Positions 12,733 to 24,775 of a DNA stretch of 64,000 bases are shown here, in pieces. This DNA comes from Salvator merianae. Lineage: Eukaryota; Chordata; Lepidosauria; Squamata; Teiidae. The translations under genes and the position numbers were made by a program. Position 1 is the first letter of the stretch. Every line of letters begins with the position of its first letter. The notes beneath the pieces are model-generated. The model was given only the letters and a program-made list of their open reading frames with translations, did no database searches and was not told the origin of the DNA. The DNA lies in the NCBI GenBank assembly GCA_003586115.2, contig QVOM02000042.1:32206855-32270854 (forward strand), in the 5' to 3' direction.

Positions 12733-13004
12733 AGGTTAGACTGCTTCCAGACATGGTCAAAACCCTGTAAATATTTCAGAATAGTATTTTATTTGCCAGA
12801 CGTGATCCTGGTGCTCCCAATACTGTCTTGGAATATAGGCCTGATATTCTGGGTTTAAGGTATTGTATCACTGTGTGACATGCTAAAATGTGGAATATCG
12901 AGCTAATGTCTAGATAATGTGAAATAATCCCAGGAGTGTTTTATTCTGGAATATCCACAAACAGTGGATATTTGAAAACAGTAAGTGATGTATGGAGGCA
13001 ACCT
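12733..13004. mobile_element. MITE related to 8514-8624
   Basis: Left end aggttagactgcttccagacat and right end gtgatgtatggaggcaacct are inverted. The interior has repeated attattctggaat-like words. No coding capacity. Confidence 0.55.
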
Positions 13005-13329
13005 AAATACATTAAAACTCAGTGTGGATTATGGCTGTCTATAAGAATCCATAAACCTGGGGTGCACAGATTTTTATTCAATCTCCATTATTAGCAATAT
13101 GGGGGTGAAATCCAGTGGCATTTCTCCCTTGGTGGTCCTTTGATGAGGACCACAAGATGATGGTCAAGGGATCACTCATCTCTTGTGTGTTCATCTTGTG
13201 TGTTTTGATCCTTTGCATTGAAAATGAAGGCTAAGTCCGATCCTGTGAGCAAACTGTTTATAGATGAATATTTATGTTTACCTTCAGTGAAGGATGCTGT
13301 AATGAGCATAATGTAGAATGAGTTAACAT

Positions 13330-13700
13330 TTAAAAAAAAAATATTTAAATATATAAAATTTACATTTAATTCAAAAATTCATAAGCTAACATTTTTGCTA
13401 CTGACTTTCTCCTTCTTCCAAAGTTTCTTCCATGTTTCATGTTTCTTGCCCCTCCTGATCACTTTCTTCTACCAATTGTCTTCTTTCCTCTTCATTCTTC
13501 AAATCCAGCAATCACAAGCCCAGTTTCCAATTCCTGTAGAAAGTCGATAAAAGCTTTCCAGTGTCCATAAAACTTATCAGCTGTCATATTTCTCAAAACG
13601 TTGGCCAATTTATCCATCTCGGCAAGGTCCATCTTTTTGACCAACCAATCATCCACCATTGGTATTTTGTCCCCTTTCCATTTAGAATAAGTTAATATTA
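13330..13700 (-). pseudogene. L1 LINE fragment: ORF2 C-terminus and 3' UTR
   Basis: Read on the minus strand from about 13700, the frame gives SKWKGDKIPMVDDWL, then MDLAEMDKLANVLR and HWKAFIDFLQEL, and ends at TGA 13494-13492. This is the C-terminal signature of vertebrate L1 ORF2 (W...P...W...M.ELAEM.KL...WKPFIDFL). The remainder to about 13330 is 3' UTR and an A/T-rich tail. The 5' part is missing, so it is a dead 5'-truncated insertion. The lizard-like form supports a squamate source. Confidence 0.7.
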
Positions 13701-13967
13701 ATGAAACATGAGAAAGGAGTTGCTTCTTTCTTTGTTTTATACAGGATCCTTAAGAATGCAACTATTTTTTTTTATAAAGCTCAAGGATGTTTTGTTTGTT
13801 TATTTTGTTTTTGGTAAAAGCAACTTAAAATTTTAGTGCATCTGCAATTATGTCAAAAACAGAAGTTTACCTTTAAATCCAAGGACATCTGATTCAATTC
13901 TTTTTCCTTGCTGTCTACACAATTCTGAAAAGCCTCTCCAGAGGACTGGGAAGATATACCAAACATT

Positions 13968-14180
13968 AGGCCTTTTCTGCACTTACTGTTAGAATGGTAT
14001 AGTGCAAGGCCTAGTCCACTGTTCCACACGCTGGTGCAGATTAGAGAACCCCTAACCCCTGCTAGCACACTGCATTTACTTTGGATGCAAAGTAGCCCAG
14101 TCTAGGCAGCCAAAATGGACACCTAGCCTTATGCCAGCCCATGGAGGCATGTGGAAGGGCTGGCGTAAGGCTAACATAGC
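13968..14180. mobile_element. MITE of the tgcacttac family, incomplete
   Basis: Left end aggccttttctgcacttac and family core cagtctaggcagccaaaatgg near 14100. The right terminus is not clear. Compared with 20048-20592 it retains gtatagtgcaaggcctag and the core. Confidence 0.6.
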
Positions 14181-14846
14181 TTTTTCTCTTCAATAAATGG
14201 AATGATCATTTGAAAGCTGCATTTTATGTTTACTCAAGTTGTCTTTGTCTCATATGAAATTTTGTTTGAAGATCTGAAGCAATTAAGTGTGACAAATATA
14301 TAAAAATAGAAGAAATCAGTCAGGGAAAAAGTACATTTCCATGGCATTGTATTGTACTGTACTGGCTTACTAAAAGATATTTTTCTTATCCATTTGTGGG
14401 AGCAGACTGAGGATGAGGTTGATGTTGTTGTTATTGTTATTCCTTCTGTAGCATAAGTCGTGATATTGAGAATTGTCTATAATTCTTGAAAGGCTCTGGA
14501 GATGGGTACAGAAATGGGGCATTTGTAATGTGCTACTGAAAACCATCTCTGGCCTGCAACTCCAGAGGTTGAGGATGTGGGTAATGTGGTGGTTGTAGCA
14601 ATGTGGGTAATACAGGTTGCTACTGGTGCATACCACCTCAGTCAACACCTTTCCTGGCCAGAATCAAATGATCAGGCCCAAAAATAGTCGACACCTCATG
14701 TTCCACAAGGTATGTGGTGTGGATGCTGCCATAGTCTGTATGCAATGTGCCTATTTCTTTGAGATGTTCTAAAGAGCCAAGGATCTGCATGATTCCACAC
14801 CCAATGTGCTATCATCTTGCCTAGAGGAGTGGAAAGCACTGTTAAA
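14181..14846. other. Non-coding stretch, nothing recognised
   Basis: Contains small gttattgttatt-type low-complexity sequence near 14420. No gene supported. Confidence 0.4.
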
Positions 14847-15316
14847 TGGCCTTTCTGCATGAACCCTTAATCTGTGTAATACATTTCTAGACCTCATGAA
14901 TCAGTATGTTACTGAAGCTCTATGAGACCATGCACCTGCTGGTCTGCTCTGTCCCTAATCCAAATCTCTGGTAATCCTGATTAATCAGGATTACCAGTGG
15001 ACCTATGGGCCTGATATGGAACATGTAATGCATGTAGATGCATGTGTCCCATGTCCAGGACTACTGGGACACATGACCAAAAAGCACCCCCCAGGTGTCC
15101 TGAGGCTGGGAACAAACATTGCTAGCCTTCAGAGGTGTAGAGATGCAGCTGCCTAGTTCATGTGAACTTCATGGCTGCAGGGTGGATTAATCTGGATCAG
15201 TGCCATCATGCAGATGGTGCTGATCTCAACCATGCTTCCCAATGATCTGGATCAGTGGGGCAGGCTAATCCAAACCCACTGATCCAGATCTGAAGCAGGT
15301 AAGTACAGAAAGGGCC
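14847..15316 (-). mobile_element. MITE of the tgcacttac family
   Basis: Left end tggcctttctgcatg, right end aggtaagtacagaaagggcca. Its complement resembles the left part of 17419-17946 (both have the gatccag...cactgatccag block), so the two copies lie in opposite orientation. Confidence 0.65.
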
Positions 15317-17418
15317 AAAAGCACTTTTCCTGCAGAGAGTGAGAAAGCACTTTGACAGAGGTTTCCACCACCCTGTTGCTGCTGCTACCACAGTGATCAC
15401 TTACCTGTAGTACTTCCTTCTCAGCAATCAAAATACCCCTCTTTTCAGAGACAAAGAAAATGGCTGACTTCTGGGGCTACTTTCTGTGTTTTCAAAAATT
15501 GGCCTGGGAAGATTCTGGAGAATGAAAGTTCCCTGTAGAGATGCACACAGACTTTTAACTGTCTGTTAAACTCCCCTTTATTTGGTTCGAATTTGCACTT
15601 TTTTCTTCAAACTGGCAGGAAGTTTGATTTGAATGGGAACCTTGCAAAGACCTTTGATCCTCAGATCCAATAGGGTATGTTCATGAGTTTAATTTGAACA
15701 TCCCTTTGGTGGACTCAAATTTGAACTTTGTTTTCAAACAGCCAAGGTGTGTGTTTCAAGCTTAAACCTTTTGAACATTCCCTGTTCGATTCAAGCACAT
15801 TAGAACACAAAACCAGTTTGGCTTTTATGCTCATTTGACCCTAAGTGTTAGGGCATTTGATCAACATGCTTCCTGTTTCTAGGGTCAGAGAAAGTGTTCA
15901 AGTCCTAAGAGCTACAGGAGTCACCACCTTGCAAATGCTGCCATAATTAAGTTCTATTGGCTATTCTTAATCTAATGAAGCTTTTCAGGTTCTTGTTCTG
16001 CCATAGAAATGCTGTTTTTTCTAGCCAAATTTAAACCCTTTTCAGCCCAACTGCATTAAAAGGGTAACAATGAAATTAGATTGCATCTGCTTGCTCGGTT
16101 ATTTTACTATTCAGTCCAGCTATAGACCTGTCTGTTTGAATAGCCCAGTAATTCTAAAAAAGAAAAGACATTCTGGGATGGAAAGTGGAAGTCTGTTGTG
16201 CAACAGAGGTATTAACTCCAAATCTTACTCGTGCTGCAGGCCATTCCCAGAGTCCTAGTAGTAGCTGCATGAGCCATATAAACAGACTTCTCCAGTGGCT
16301 TTGACTCCTGGGTAAGATGAAGTTTGGATACAGTACTTATGCAGCTTCTACTGTCAAGTGAGTTAGGATTGTACTGATATTGTTTCCAATTTTTAAAGAA
16401 AGAAAATAGAAAGCTCAGTATATTTTAAAAGAAATATACTTTCTTTCTACCACAGTTCTTGAAACAGATACTTTGCTTAGTGCCTAACTTTTAAAAAGAC
16501 TGTAGCATTTAATTCAGGATTTTGCCTCATAGATAAATAGAGTATTCATCATGAAGTATTTCCTTGAGGACACTGGGAAAGTGGGGGAGGCCCCCTCTAA
16601 CCTTCCCAAACCATGTCTTCATACGCTGCAGATCAAAATGTGATTTGATAAGATCAAGAAGAGACTGGAATCCCTTTCTACCGTATGGAGCAGTTCCAAT
16701 CTGCTGCTGTTTAATGTTTTAAGTTGTGTCCCAAAAATGTTTATACAAATCAATATTAAAAGAAGTGGCAGGTGCAAGAAGGCATGGATGATGATGATGC
16801 AGTCATTTAATCTCAGAGTAAAGACCAAGGCAATTTATATTCAGGGCAACTTGCATTTCTTCGGGAATTGAGAATTAAACAACAAAGGCTATAACATGCA
16901 TTTAGGTCCTTCTTGTTCCAGAGTTTATGGAAGCTGATGCTTTACAGGAATTAAAAGTTCACAGATCAAACATATCAATGTATTTTTTCTCACCGCAATT
17001 ACACTGCTGCCAAGGTGATAAGAAGCACTGGGAATGAAATCGGCCTCTTTGAGAACTATGAGGTCAGTGTAATAGCTTAGTACGCTGAGTATTTTGCAAA
17101 TAAGCTTAAAGGTCACAGCCTGAGGCCAGGGATATTATGTCTCTGCAAGGACTCATTTTCCTGCTCATTTAATTTTGATTTTGGCGATCATCATTTATAA
17201 CCATCCACAGTAATAGTTGCAACTTTTGTTTCTCAAGTTCCAGTACTTGCGCTAGTATATGTCTTCTTTCCGTCTTCTGAGTTTCTCTTCTAACAACAAT
17301 TCTTTTGCCAATAGCATCCATTCTGCAGCTGTTGAGCACACATGTTGCATGTAAAACGTCCCAGGTCCAGACAGGATTATTTTCACTTGGGGATGCAAAG
17401 CCTTCTTTCTATAGCCCT
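15317..17418. other. Non-coding stretch, nothing firmly recognised
   Basis: A 2.1-kb gap. tagagatgcacac near 15537 resembles the left terminus of the hAT family, followed by repeated ttcaaa/tttgaa words up to about 15830. I could not find the matching right end. No exon supported. Confidence 0.35.
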
Positions 17419-17946
17419 AGACCATTTCTGCACTTACCTCCCATAATTCTGGGTAAGTGGGTCTGGAATAGCCCAGCCCACTGATCCAGGTCATGGAGAG
17501 ATGTGGGGCAGGTTCAGTGGCTTCTGGACAGACAGTGCTGAACCAGATTAACTCATATAATGGTTGCAAAGCTTGCACTAGCTTCACAGCTGCACCCCCA
17601 TGCCCCTGAAGGCTAGGAACAAAGGTTCCTAGCTTTGGCACCTCTGGGGGGTGCTTTCCAGTGACATGCTATGGTGTGTTGCTGAAAAGTGTCCCTGGTA
17701 GTCCCAAACACGGGAGGTGGCCTTCTGCATGCCTCCCATGTTCTGGACCAGAGCATCTGGTCCCTCTGATAGACCCAATTAATTGGTTCTACCAGAGATA
17801 AAGGCTTTCTCTAATCTGGATCTCACTCTGTCTCATGCAGACAGAAATGGACCAGTGGAAGGCAGGGGCTCCTAGATTTGCACTAATCTATGGATCTGGA
17901 GACCAACATCTGAACTACATGACCCCTTAATATGGATTAAGGGCCT
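17419..17946 (+). mobile_element. MITE of the tgcacttac family
   Basis: Left end agaccatttctgcacttacc and right end ttaagggcctaatc. The interior is homologous to the complement of 14847-15316. Confidence 0.6.
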
Positions 17947-18550
17947 AATCGCCAGTTCTTAATCTAGTTCCATACCCACTTTGGCTTTTGTTCATGTGAT
18001 ACAATTAAGTATTACTGAGGTGTTTGTGTGTATAACTGCTTAAGATTATTTGTTTGTGGTCTTTCAGTGATGGTGTCAGCATTAACAAAAGCAATGTGTT
18101 ATTAAAATCATAACTATTGGGGGAGTCCGTCAGGGAAGGACTTCTTTTCCTGGTAAATTGGCCAATATTTTTATAGGAAAAGATCAAAGGCCTCCAGATG
18201 CCATATTATAAATTAATGGACAGAGGAAGGAGATGGTTAATAAATAAATCAAGTTCAGTGTCAAGTAAAGATATTCCTGTGCCTTCCTGTAGATTTTTGT
18301 AACTCAGTTTGAAGACCACAGAGAGTGGAAAGTGGGATAAAATACTTCCTCCAGCCTAGGTGCTTATCCCTCATGAACAGCTTTCTGAGGACTGCAGGTC
18401 AATGGTGAGCAGGACTTCGGGTGAAGGACAAAGGAACAAAAGTGACCCTTCCTTTTGTATTGTACATTTTGTTTTAGTTTTTCAGACTCCAGGTGTACTC
18501 ACACACACCCCTCTGCAGCAAAGGCATTATTGTCAGTGTTCACAGACTAG

Positions 18551-18775
18551 ACTGAAGTGTTGTTGTTGGGTACCACTGAGGCATGGCTAACTCCCGGTTG
18601 ACTGCATGGACACCTCTATGCTGTTTCTTTGGCAGAGATACAGAAATGGTTTGCCACTGGCTACTTCTGGGGAAAGGCAATGAAACAGCATTCTTTTGCT
18701 GTTTGAAACTGCAACCCTCTGCTTTCCAGGCAGTTTGCTCTATGACTAAGCTACAGCCATTCCCAGGCTGAAGTA
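18551..18775 (+). repeat. SINE/LINE-derived repeat with BovB-like module
   Basis: Contains ttggcagagatacagaaatggtttgcca, which closely follows the ggcaagaatactggagtgggttgcca module of BovB LINE-derived SINEs, then a tRNA-like tgactaagctaca segment. Widespread in squamates and ruminants; exact family not determined. Confidence 0.5.
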
Positions 18776-18839
18776 TTGGGGAAATTTAAAGGCCATGACC
18801 TGGGTAGGCTCCCTGGGACAAGCCCTAAAAACTGGATTA

Positions 18840-19021
18840 AGGCCATTTCCACACTGGACCGTATTCTGGGATATATTCTGGACCACTGGCCTGCACCTCA
18901 CATGCTAGTGCAGACTTAGGCAGGCCCAGCCCAGGGTCTATCATAGTCTGTGCTAGCATGCAGACTGCAGGCCCCTATTCCAGAATACATCCCAAAATAA
19001 GGCCCAGCACAGAAAGGGCCT
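18840..19021. mobile_element. Palindromic MITE (182 bp)
   Basis: Arms of about 45 bp: aggccatttccacactgg...tattctgggatatattctgga against the complement of tattccagaatacatccc...cagcacagaaagggcct. A right half of the same type is at 37850-37936 and a left half at 63707-63775. Confidence 0.75.
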
Positions 19022-19339
19022 GAGAGAACCTGAAATGGAATCCAGTCTCCAGGTCTAATATTCTTTAACTGTGAGATAAAGAATATTCAATATGCACAGT
19101 ATAATGGATCAATAGTTCAGGCCCCATGGGTGAAGGGAGCAGGTTGGCATTTCAATTGGAAGCCTAGCTTCAATTTTCATGAACTGTGTTTCAATCTGTT
19201 ACACATCAAAATGTCATCCAGATAAAACAAAAACAAAACCAATATTTATGGTTTATTCTGAACTATCCAAATATAGAGGAGTAAGTAAGTGATGTCTGGA
19301 TGAAGCCTTGGTCTTAGTCTGCCCCACCATCTTACAGCC

Positions 19340-19425
19340 CAATCTAAGATTGTTGTTGTTTAGTCTTTTAGTTGTGTCCAATTCTTTGAGACCCTATGGA
19401 CCACAGTATGCCAGTCCTATCTATA
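19340..19425 (+). repeat. BovB/Sauria-SINE-like 3' segment
   Basis: gttgttgtttagtcttttagttgtgtcc, then attctttgagaccctatggaccac and agtatgccag. This is the recognisable gtcgtgtccgactcttcgtgacccc...gaccag...cgccag module of BovB-mobilised SINEs. Confidence 0.65.
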
Positions 19426-20047
19426 TGCTACCCTCATATTTGCAAAGGAAGAAGAACGCAAACACTGTCTATGTCATCTGTTATCTCAGTAATCCCAACT
19501 GTAAAGCTTCTTTCCAGTCACACTGTTTGTTACGAAAGAGGTTTCATTTCATATCCCTTTTATGCAAGTTTTTGAAGAGCAAGCAACCTTTCCAAGTTTG
19601 CAAGATGCGTAGAAATTAGCTATAACTACAAGAAAGCTAGGAAGCACATTATGTACAGTATTATCATAGCAGCAATAAGGTTTAAACATCTGCGAGCTGA
19701 TTATCTCCGGAAAGCAGATCTCAGAGCAAGGGAACTTCTGTCCAGGAATGTGCCTCTGTCAACAATGAGCAAAAACGCACATCATCACAGTGCAGATTGA
19801 CCCAGATTTCTAATCTGACAGCCAAAACTCATGGCTTTTCAGATCCAGAGCTTTAACCTTTTGCAGTAGCTGCTGAGATGTCAAACTGAGCTGTGCCCCA
19901 TATGAAGTAATTGGATTTGCAGGAAACAATTTAAAGAATTCCTTTTTTTAACAAATTCAGTGATCCAATGTTATTCAGAAATTAATAAAGTTTTGTAGTC
20001 ACTATACTACAGAGGTTAATATTCAGGATTTGGGGTGGGGGGGCTAA

Positions 20048-20592
20048 AGGCCTTTCCACACCTTGAAAATGGTACAGTGCAAGGTCTAGCCTGCCTCTGA
20101 GCCTCTCTCTTCCACACTCCAGAATGAAAGAGAGAGGCCAAGCCCCCTGCTGATATGGGACCTGCATTGGATGTAACTTATCTTAGTCTAGGCAGCCAAA
20201 ATGACAGCGTAGACTGAGATACAGATTGTTTTAACAGGTCTACAGGCAGTCTAGGAGCCTCTGGAATGAACAGGGAGGCATGTGGAAGGACACGCACATC
20301 CCTGTTCCGGTTTAGAAAGGTGACCCATTTTGGCAGTGCACCAAATTGTGCTACTGAAATATGTTATCCTGAGGCTCTGAGTCCAGGAACTTTCTTCCTG
20401 TCCATTGGAGCCCTTGCAGCAGACTCCAAAGCTCATGTATGCTGTGGAATAGCACAAAGCCTGTTCCAAAACAGACCATCCAAGTGCAGGCAGCCTTGTT
20501 CCAGGCTGCTGGACTGCTCCAGCATGGAACTTGTTCCAGTAGGAGTAGTTCTAACCAGAAGGATCCAGTTTCCTCATGTGCAGAAATGGCCT
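20048..20592. mobile_element. MITE of the tgcacttac family (545 bp)
   Basis: Ends aggcctttccacacct and gtgcagaaatggcct are inverted. The core agtctaggcagccaaaatg is near 20190. The right 300 bp match 36050-36418 closely (gcagtgcaccaaatt, actgaaat, ggctctgag). Confidence 0.75.
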
Positions 20593-21884
20593 AAGTTTGC
20601 AGCCTGCATTCAATCATGGAGTTCCCTGCATAATCATGAACCAGTTATTATGATAGCTTCCTACAGGGTAACTGGCAGCACAAAATGGACCAGAAAAAAT
20701 ATAACTCATTGGAATAAGGGTTTGATAGAAATATAATTAAATAAGTAAAATTAAGTAAATTCTATATTTTACCATGTTAATGTGCCTTTTCTTTTAATAT
20801 TTATTTTATTTTATTGAATATAATGTCAATGCAATCCATTAATTCATAGCATTTCCTACTTTTACAGCAATTTCAATGTGCACTATATCTCAATCCACTC
20901 CCTCCCCTTCCCCATCTTAACATTAATATGCCAAACTCTGAAGTCCAGAGTTATGCACTGATACAAGCAATGAGCTGGGAATTCCATTGGGGGGGGGGGC
21001 GGGAAGCTCTCTCCAGTCACTCTGTAAGAGCAGGATCTTTTAGACTATTGGTTTTAAAAATGGGAAATCAACTGGGATGGACCAAGTAGAAATCAGGCAC
21101 AGAAAAGATCAAGTCAAAACAAGCAGAGTCCCAATAAAGTGATTATTTATTAAGAAAAGTGACAGTAGAGCAAAAAAATAGACAACGGTAGTGAAATGTA
21201 CTTTGAATGCAAGAGCAAAGGGGATAAAAAGGGTTTTAAACTGAACAGGGAGACCCTGCTAGTATTTTAAGGTTCCAGCAATAACAAGTAAGAAAACAAC
21301 AGCAGAAAAAGCACAATACAACCCAATCTTTAAAGTACTGAGCTGTTTTCCCCTTCCAGAGACATATATATTTACCTATACTTAGATCCAAATGGGCTGA
21401 AGTGAAGAGAGAGAACAAGGAGGGGAAGGGGGAAAACAAACAAATACGGGGGGGGGGTACGACCAGGAACAAGAGGCAAAGAGGCAAAGACGCAAGGCAA
21501 AAAGAAAAAGAGATTTTCAAAAGTCACAGGTTTTATAGTCTGGGTTGGACAGGGGTAGAGAAACATCAGGATTGGTTACCTGGACTTGGTGAAAAGGATG
21601 CCGGGACTCAGTGGAAGGGATCCAGGGCAATGGATGCCAGCCGCATGGACTTCAGCTGGGAGTGGCCAGGGGCAGTACATATCACATGCTTGAGGTAACT
21701 GTAGGTCAAGACCCCAGCAAACACTCATTTGCATACAGACAATGGTCAGCCATAAGAGACAAAAAGGTTTCCTGATGGGTAATCAAGACAGGTAAGCAAG
21801 ATATTTACTTATTTTCTGTTAAAACATTGCAGTTTGCCAATATTTTGTAATGAGAAAAATGATGCCTTTTAGATATCCTTGGGT
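20593..21884. other. Non-coding stretch with G-runs
   Basis: Includes a run of ten G at 20990-20999 and a purine-rich block at 21400-21520. AATAAA at 21132 with gattatttattaag resembles an LTR or LINE end but is not assigned. Confidence 0.35.
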
Positions 21885-22245
21885 ATTTTTATCAAAGTAT
21901 ACCAGTTAAATGTCTGCAGAGGTTTTCTATTGTCCTGAAGGAAGCCAACAAGACTTTTTAACATAGATATGCAGATGTGCTTCCTTATAGGCAGAAGGAG
22001 GGGAGAGGGGAGCCAAAGGAAAATTTTGCAATAGTCTGTGCTTTTTAAAATGGAGTTTGTGTTTCCAAGATGCAACAGGAATCCAAGGCCGCTGCTGGTC
22101 CATTTCCTGTATTTTCAACATACCATAAAATGCCAATTTTCTGTGTTCCCACCCTAACACAAGGTTGCTTATGCCTTATGTACCAAAGTGTGCATAAATT
22201 CATATTTAATAAGGTAGTTCTGTAACAGCATCCCTCTTCTTAAGG
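21885..22245 (+). repeat. Diverged dispersed repeat, copy 2
   Basis: Partner of 6840-7215. Shares ctgaaggaagcc, atatgcagatgt, a gaaggaggggagaggggag block, gagtttgtgttt and the distal accaaagtgtgcataaattcat / actaagatatgctcaaattcat segment. Confidence 0.5.
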
Positions 22246-22734
22246 GATCCTCAGGCAGGAGGCACACAATGGGAATTCCTGTCACTTCTGGGTCATAGCA
22301 CTGGCAAGCAAAGAAGTGTTCTGTGTTCATGCTTCCCTCTTCTCCCAGCCCTGGCAATGCCAAAGCCAGGGAAGTTTTTCTATTCAGCCCAAATGGAGTG
22401 ACTCAGGAAAGTCTGCACAAGTGACAGCACAAAGAGAGCAGAACAGCAGGAGAAAGCTCTATGACAACTCTTTCTCCCACTCTGCCATTGAAGCACGTGA
22501 TGGGAGGTGACCTTAATGGGCGTGGGTATCCTTTGGGAACTCCTTGGCATCTTTAAGCTAATATGACAATCCTGCCTCAAAAAAAATTAAATGCAAATGT
22601 CCCAGATTTCCCAAAAGTTTTGAGAAAAATCAGAGTCATAATGGCTGTGCTACGTCCCTCTGTCATGTTGAAATGGCTCTAAAGGAGAGACTAGGAAACT
22701 GTGAGTAAGACAAGATGTATGTTGCATGTGGGTT

Positions 22735-22825
22735 TCCATATGCAACTGCTTGGCCACTGTCAGAACAGGCTGCTGGACTTCATGGACCTGATCTAGCAAG
22801 GTACTTGTGTTCTTATTTGTACATA
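22735..22825 (+). repeat. CR1-type LINE 3' end fragment
   Basis: Contains acaggctgctggacttcatgg and acctgatctagcaaggtacttgtgttctta, the conserved tail of sauropsid CR1-like elements. Confidence 0.6.
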
Positions 22826-24445
22826 ATGCTGGTAGAGAAAGGGGCACTCTACTGTGTCCTGGTTGTGTCTGCTTGATTAAGAAGGTGACCGTGAAACAGC
22901 TTGCCTGGGTGTGAGGAAGAATATACGAAGCAACAGCTGTCTATAGAACACTTCTACAAAAGCAATGAGGATAGAGTGAGGATCAAGTTAAACAAATATC
23001 TTTCATCTTGCCAAACCATGTTTCAGGCCACAATGAACTTCAAAATATGTTTCTGTTTGGAGAGATCAAAATGAGGCATCAAATTAGAACATTTTTCTGC
23101 CTCGGTCATCTCATGGATGCCACATTGTGGGTACAATCAGACAGGACTTGTTTCAGTCCTCTCTTTTTAAAAAAGTGCCTCATCCCCAGATGCACAAAAA
23201 TGCCTTACATACAATTGTCTGAATATAACCCTGAGGACCTACTTTATTTTGCCACACTTTGCAGTCTATATTTACCTCCAAGTCATGCAATATCTATCCT
23301 GACTATGGGTGTTCTTCACTGATTAGCCACTTGATTGGAAACTCCAGCCTCTTATGTAGTTTTCTGTCTAATTTGCTTAAAGAAAAAGAGACCTTTAGAA
23401 CTATAAAATCCTGAATGTTGGGAGAGGCAAGCTTTCTCAGATTTCAAGACAAGGTAAGGTGAATGCAGGGGAAAAATAAGGTCTGTTTTTACAAACTCAA
23501 ATTCACCAAAAGGGTGCCTCTTTAAGCATGTCTGATTATACCTTGTGTGTCAGTACTATGCATGTGGAGGAATATTTAGTAGTCTGTGCAAAACATACAA
23601 TGGAATATTTGTTTTTTTAAATCTTGATTACTTCTTCACACATCCACAGTGTCTCCTTGTTTATACAACTCTATACTATCCATTTAGATTTTGGTGATCT
23701 GAAAACCATGATACCCTTTTAGGTTAGTTTCATTTACAGCTGAAAGGACAGACTACTGACGCACCTCCCATAAAATGACATGCATTTTTCTGGCATTCTG
23801 CTGCTGTGTTTACAGTAGTAATTAATAACCATTTTAATTAATAGTGGCTGATGAAAATCACTTTGTGTCCTTCCAGCTCTTTGCAAAGTCTCCCTTAGAA
23901 GTTGTGACCTTGGCTGAATATTGTTCACTGGGATTAAATATATCACACCATTATATATCCTCATTACTGTCTGAGCAGTACCCCTGTATGACTTTTTTGC
24001 TCTTTAGCTTTCACATTTCATCTATACAAGCGATAGTTCTGTATTTTAAAAAGAATATTCACAGTCACTGTTGGAGCTATTACACCTTTCTTTAACTGTA
24101 CAATGCCTTTTTTAAGTGCTACTCTTTCAGCAGCCTCAAATTGCATCTGTAAAAGCCTGATTTTTCTTTCAGCTCATGCAAAATATGGTCCCTTTTCCCA
24201 CTATTTCAATTGAAATATTGCTGATAGTACAGCAGAGGATCGCAGTTATGCCTCAATGCATGGATTTAATATGCATCAATATTATTTTGAGGTCATATTG
24301 ATCTGTGTATTGCCCCTCTTAAAAATATTCACTCTGTATAGGTTTTTGCTTGATTTATGGTTTCTGGGGAAAGACCATGTTTGCAACTTCAGCATTCAAG
24401 ATCAGATTCTAAATAATGTTAAAGACTAGGTAAAGTTTGAGACCT
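22826..24445. other. Non-coding stretch, nothing recognised
   Basis: AT-rich with short chance open frames only. Confidence 0.35.
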
Positions 24446-24473
24446 TTCCTCCCTTCCTTCCTTCCTTCCTTCC
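24446..24473. repeat. (TTCC)n microsatellite
   Basis: Seven near-perfect tetranucleotide units. Confidence 0.9.
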
Positions 24474-24559
24474 ACTTTTTGTTTTAGAATGAACTAACTG
24501 GAGGGTGGTGTTGATTGCCTGGATCCAGCAAATAACTAATGCTTCTCTATTGGATGGCT

Positions 24560-24775
24560 GAAGGCCAGCTGTCTTCAAGGGGGTAGTGATGCCCCTCTTC
24601 CTTAAGAGGAACAATTATCAGCCAATCACCAATCTTCGTTTTGGAGGCAAATTGATTGAGAAGGTGGTGGTGCAACAACTGCAGACATGCTTGGAGGAAA
24701 CAGATTATCTACACATTTTTAAATCTGGCTTTAGTTTAAGACACAGCACTGAGTCTGCCTTGTTCACCTAATGGA
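24560..24775 (+). pseudogene. L2/CR1-type LINE reverse-transcriptase fragment
   Basis: The open piece reads NYQPITNLRFGGKLIEKVVVQQLQ, then LEETDYLHIFKSGFSLRHSTESAL. This is fingers/palm sequence of an L2/CR1-clade reverse transcriptase (consensus NYRPISNLPFL.K.LEKVV..QL...FQSGFR..HSTETAL). It breaks at 24769 and lacks the catalytic YADD part. A dead fragment. Confidence 0.75.

Noticed and set aside
15535..15840. Additional hAT-type element starting tagagatgcacac
   Set aside because: No matching inverted right end or 8-bp duplication could be found.
20266..20736. 156-codon open frame
   Set aside because: It lies over a MITE (20048-20592) and its flank; non-coding origin explains it.
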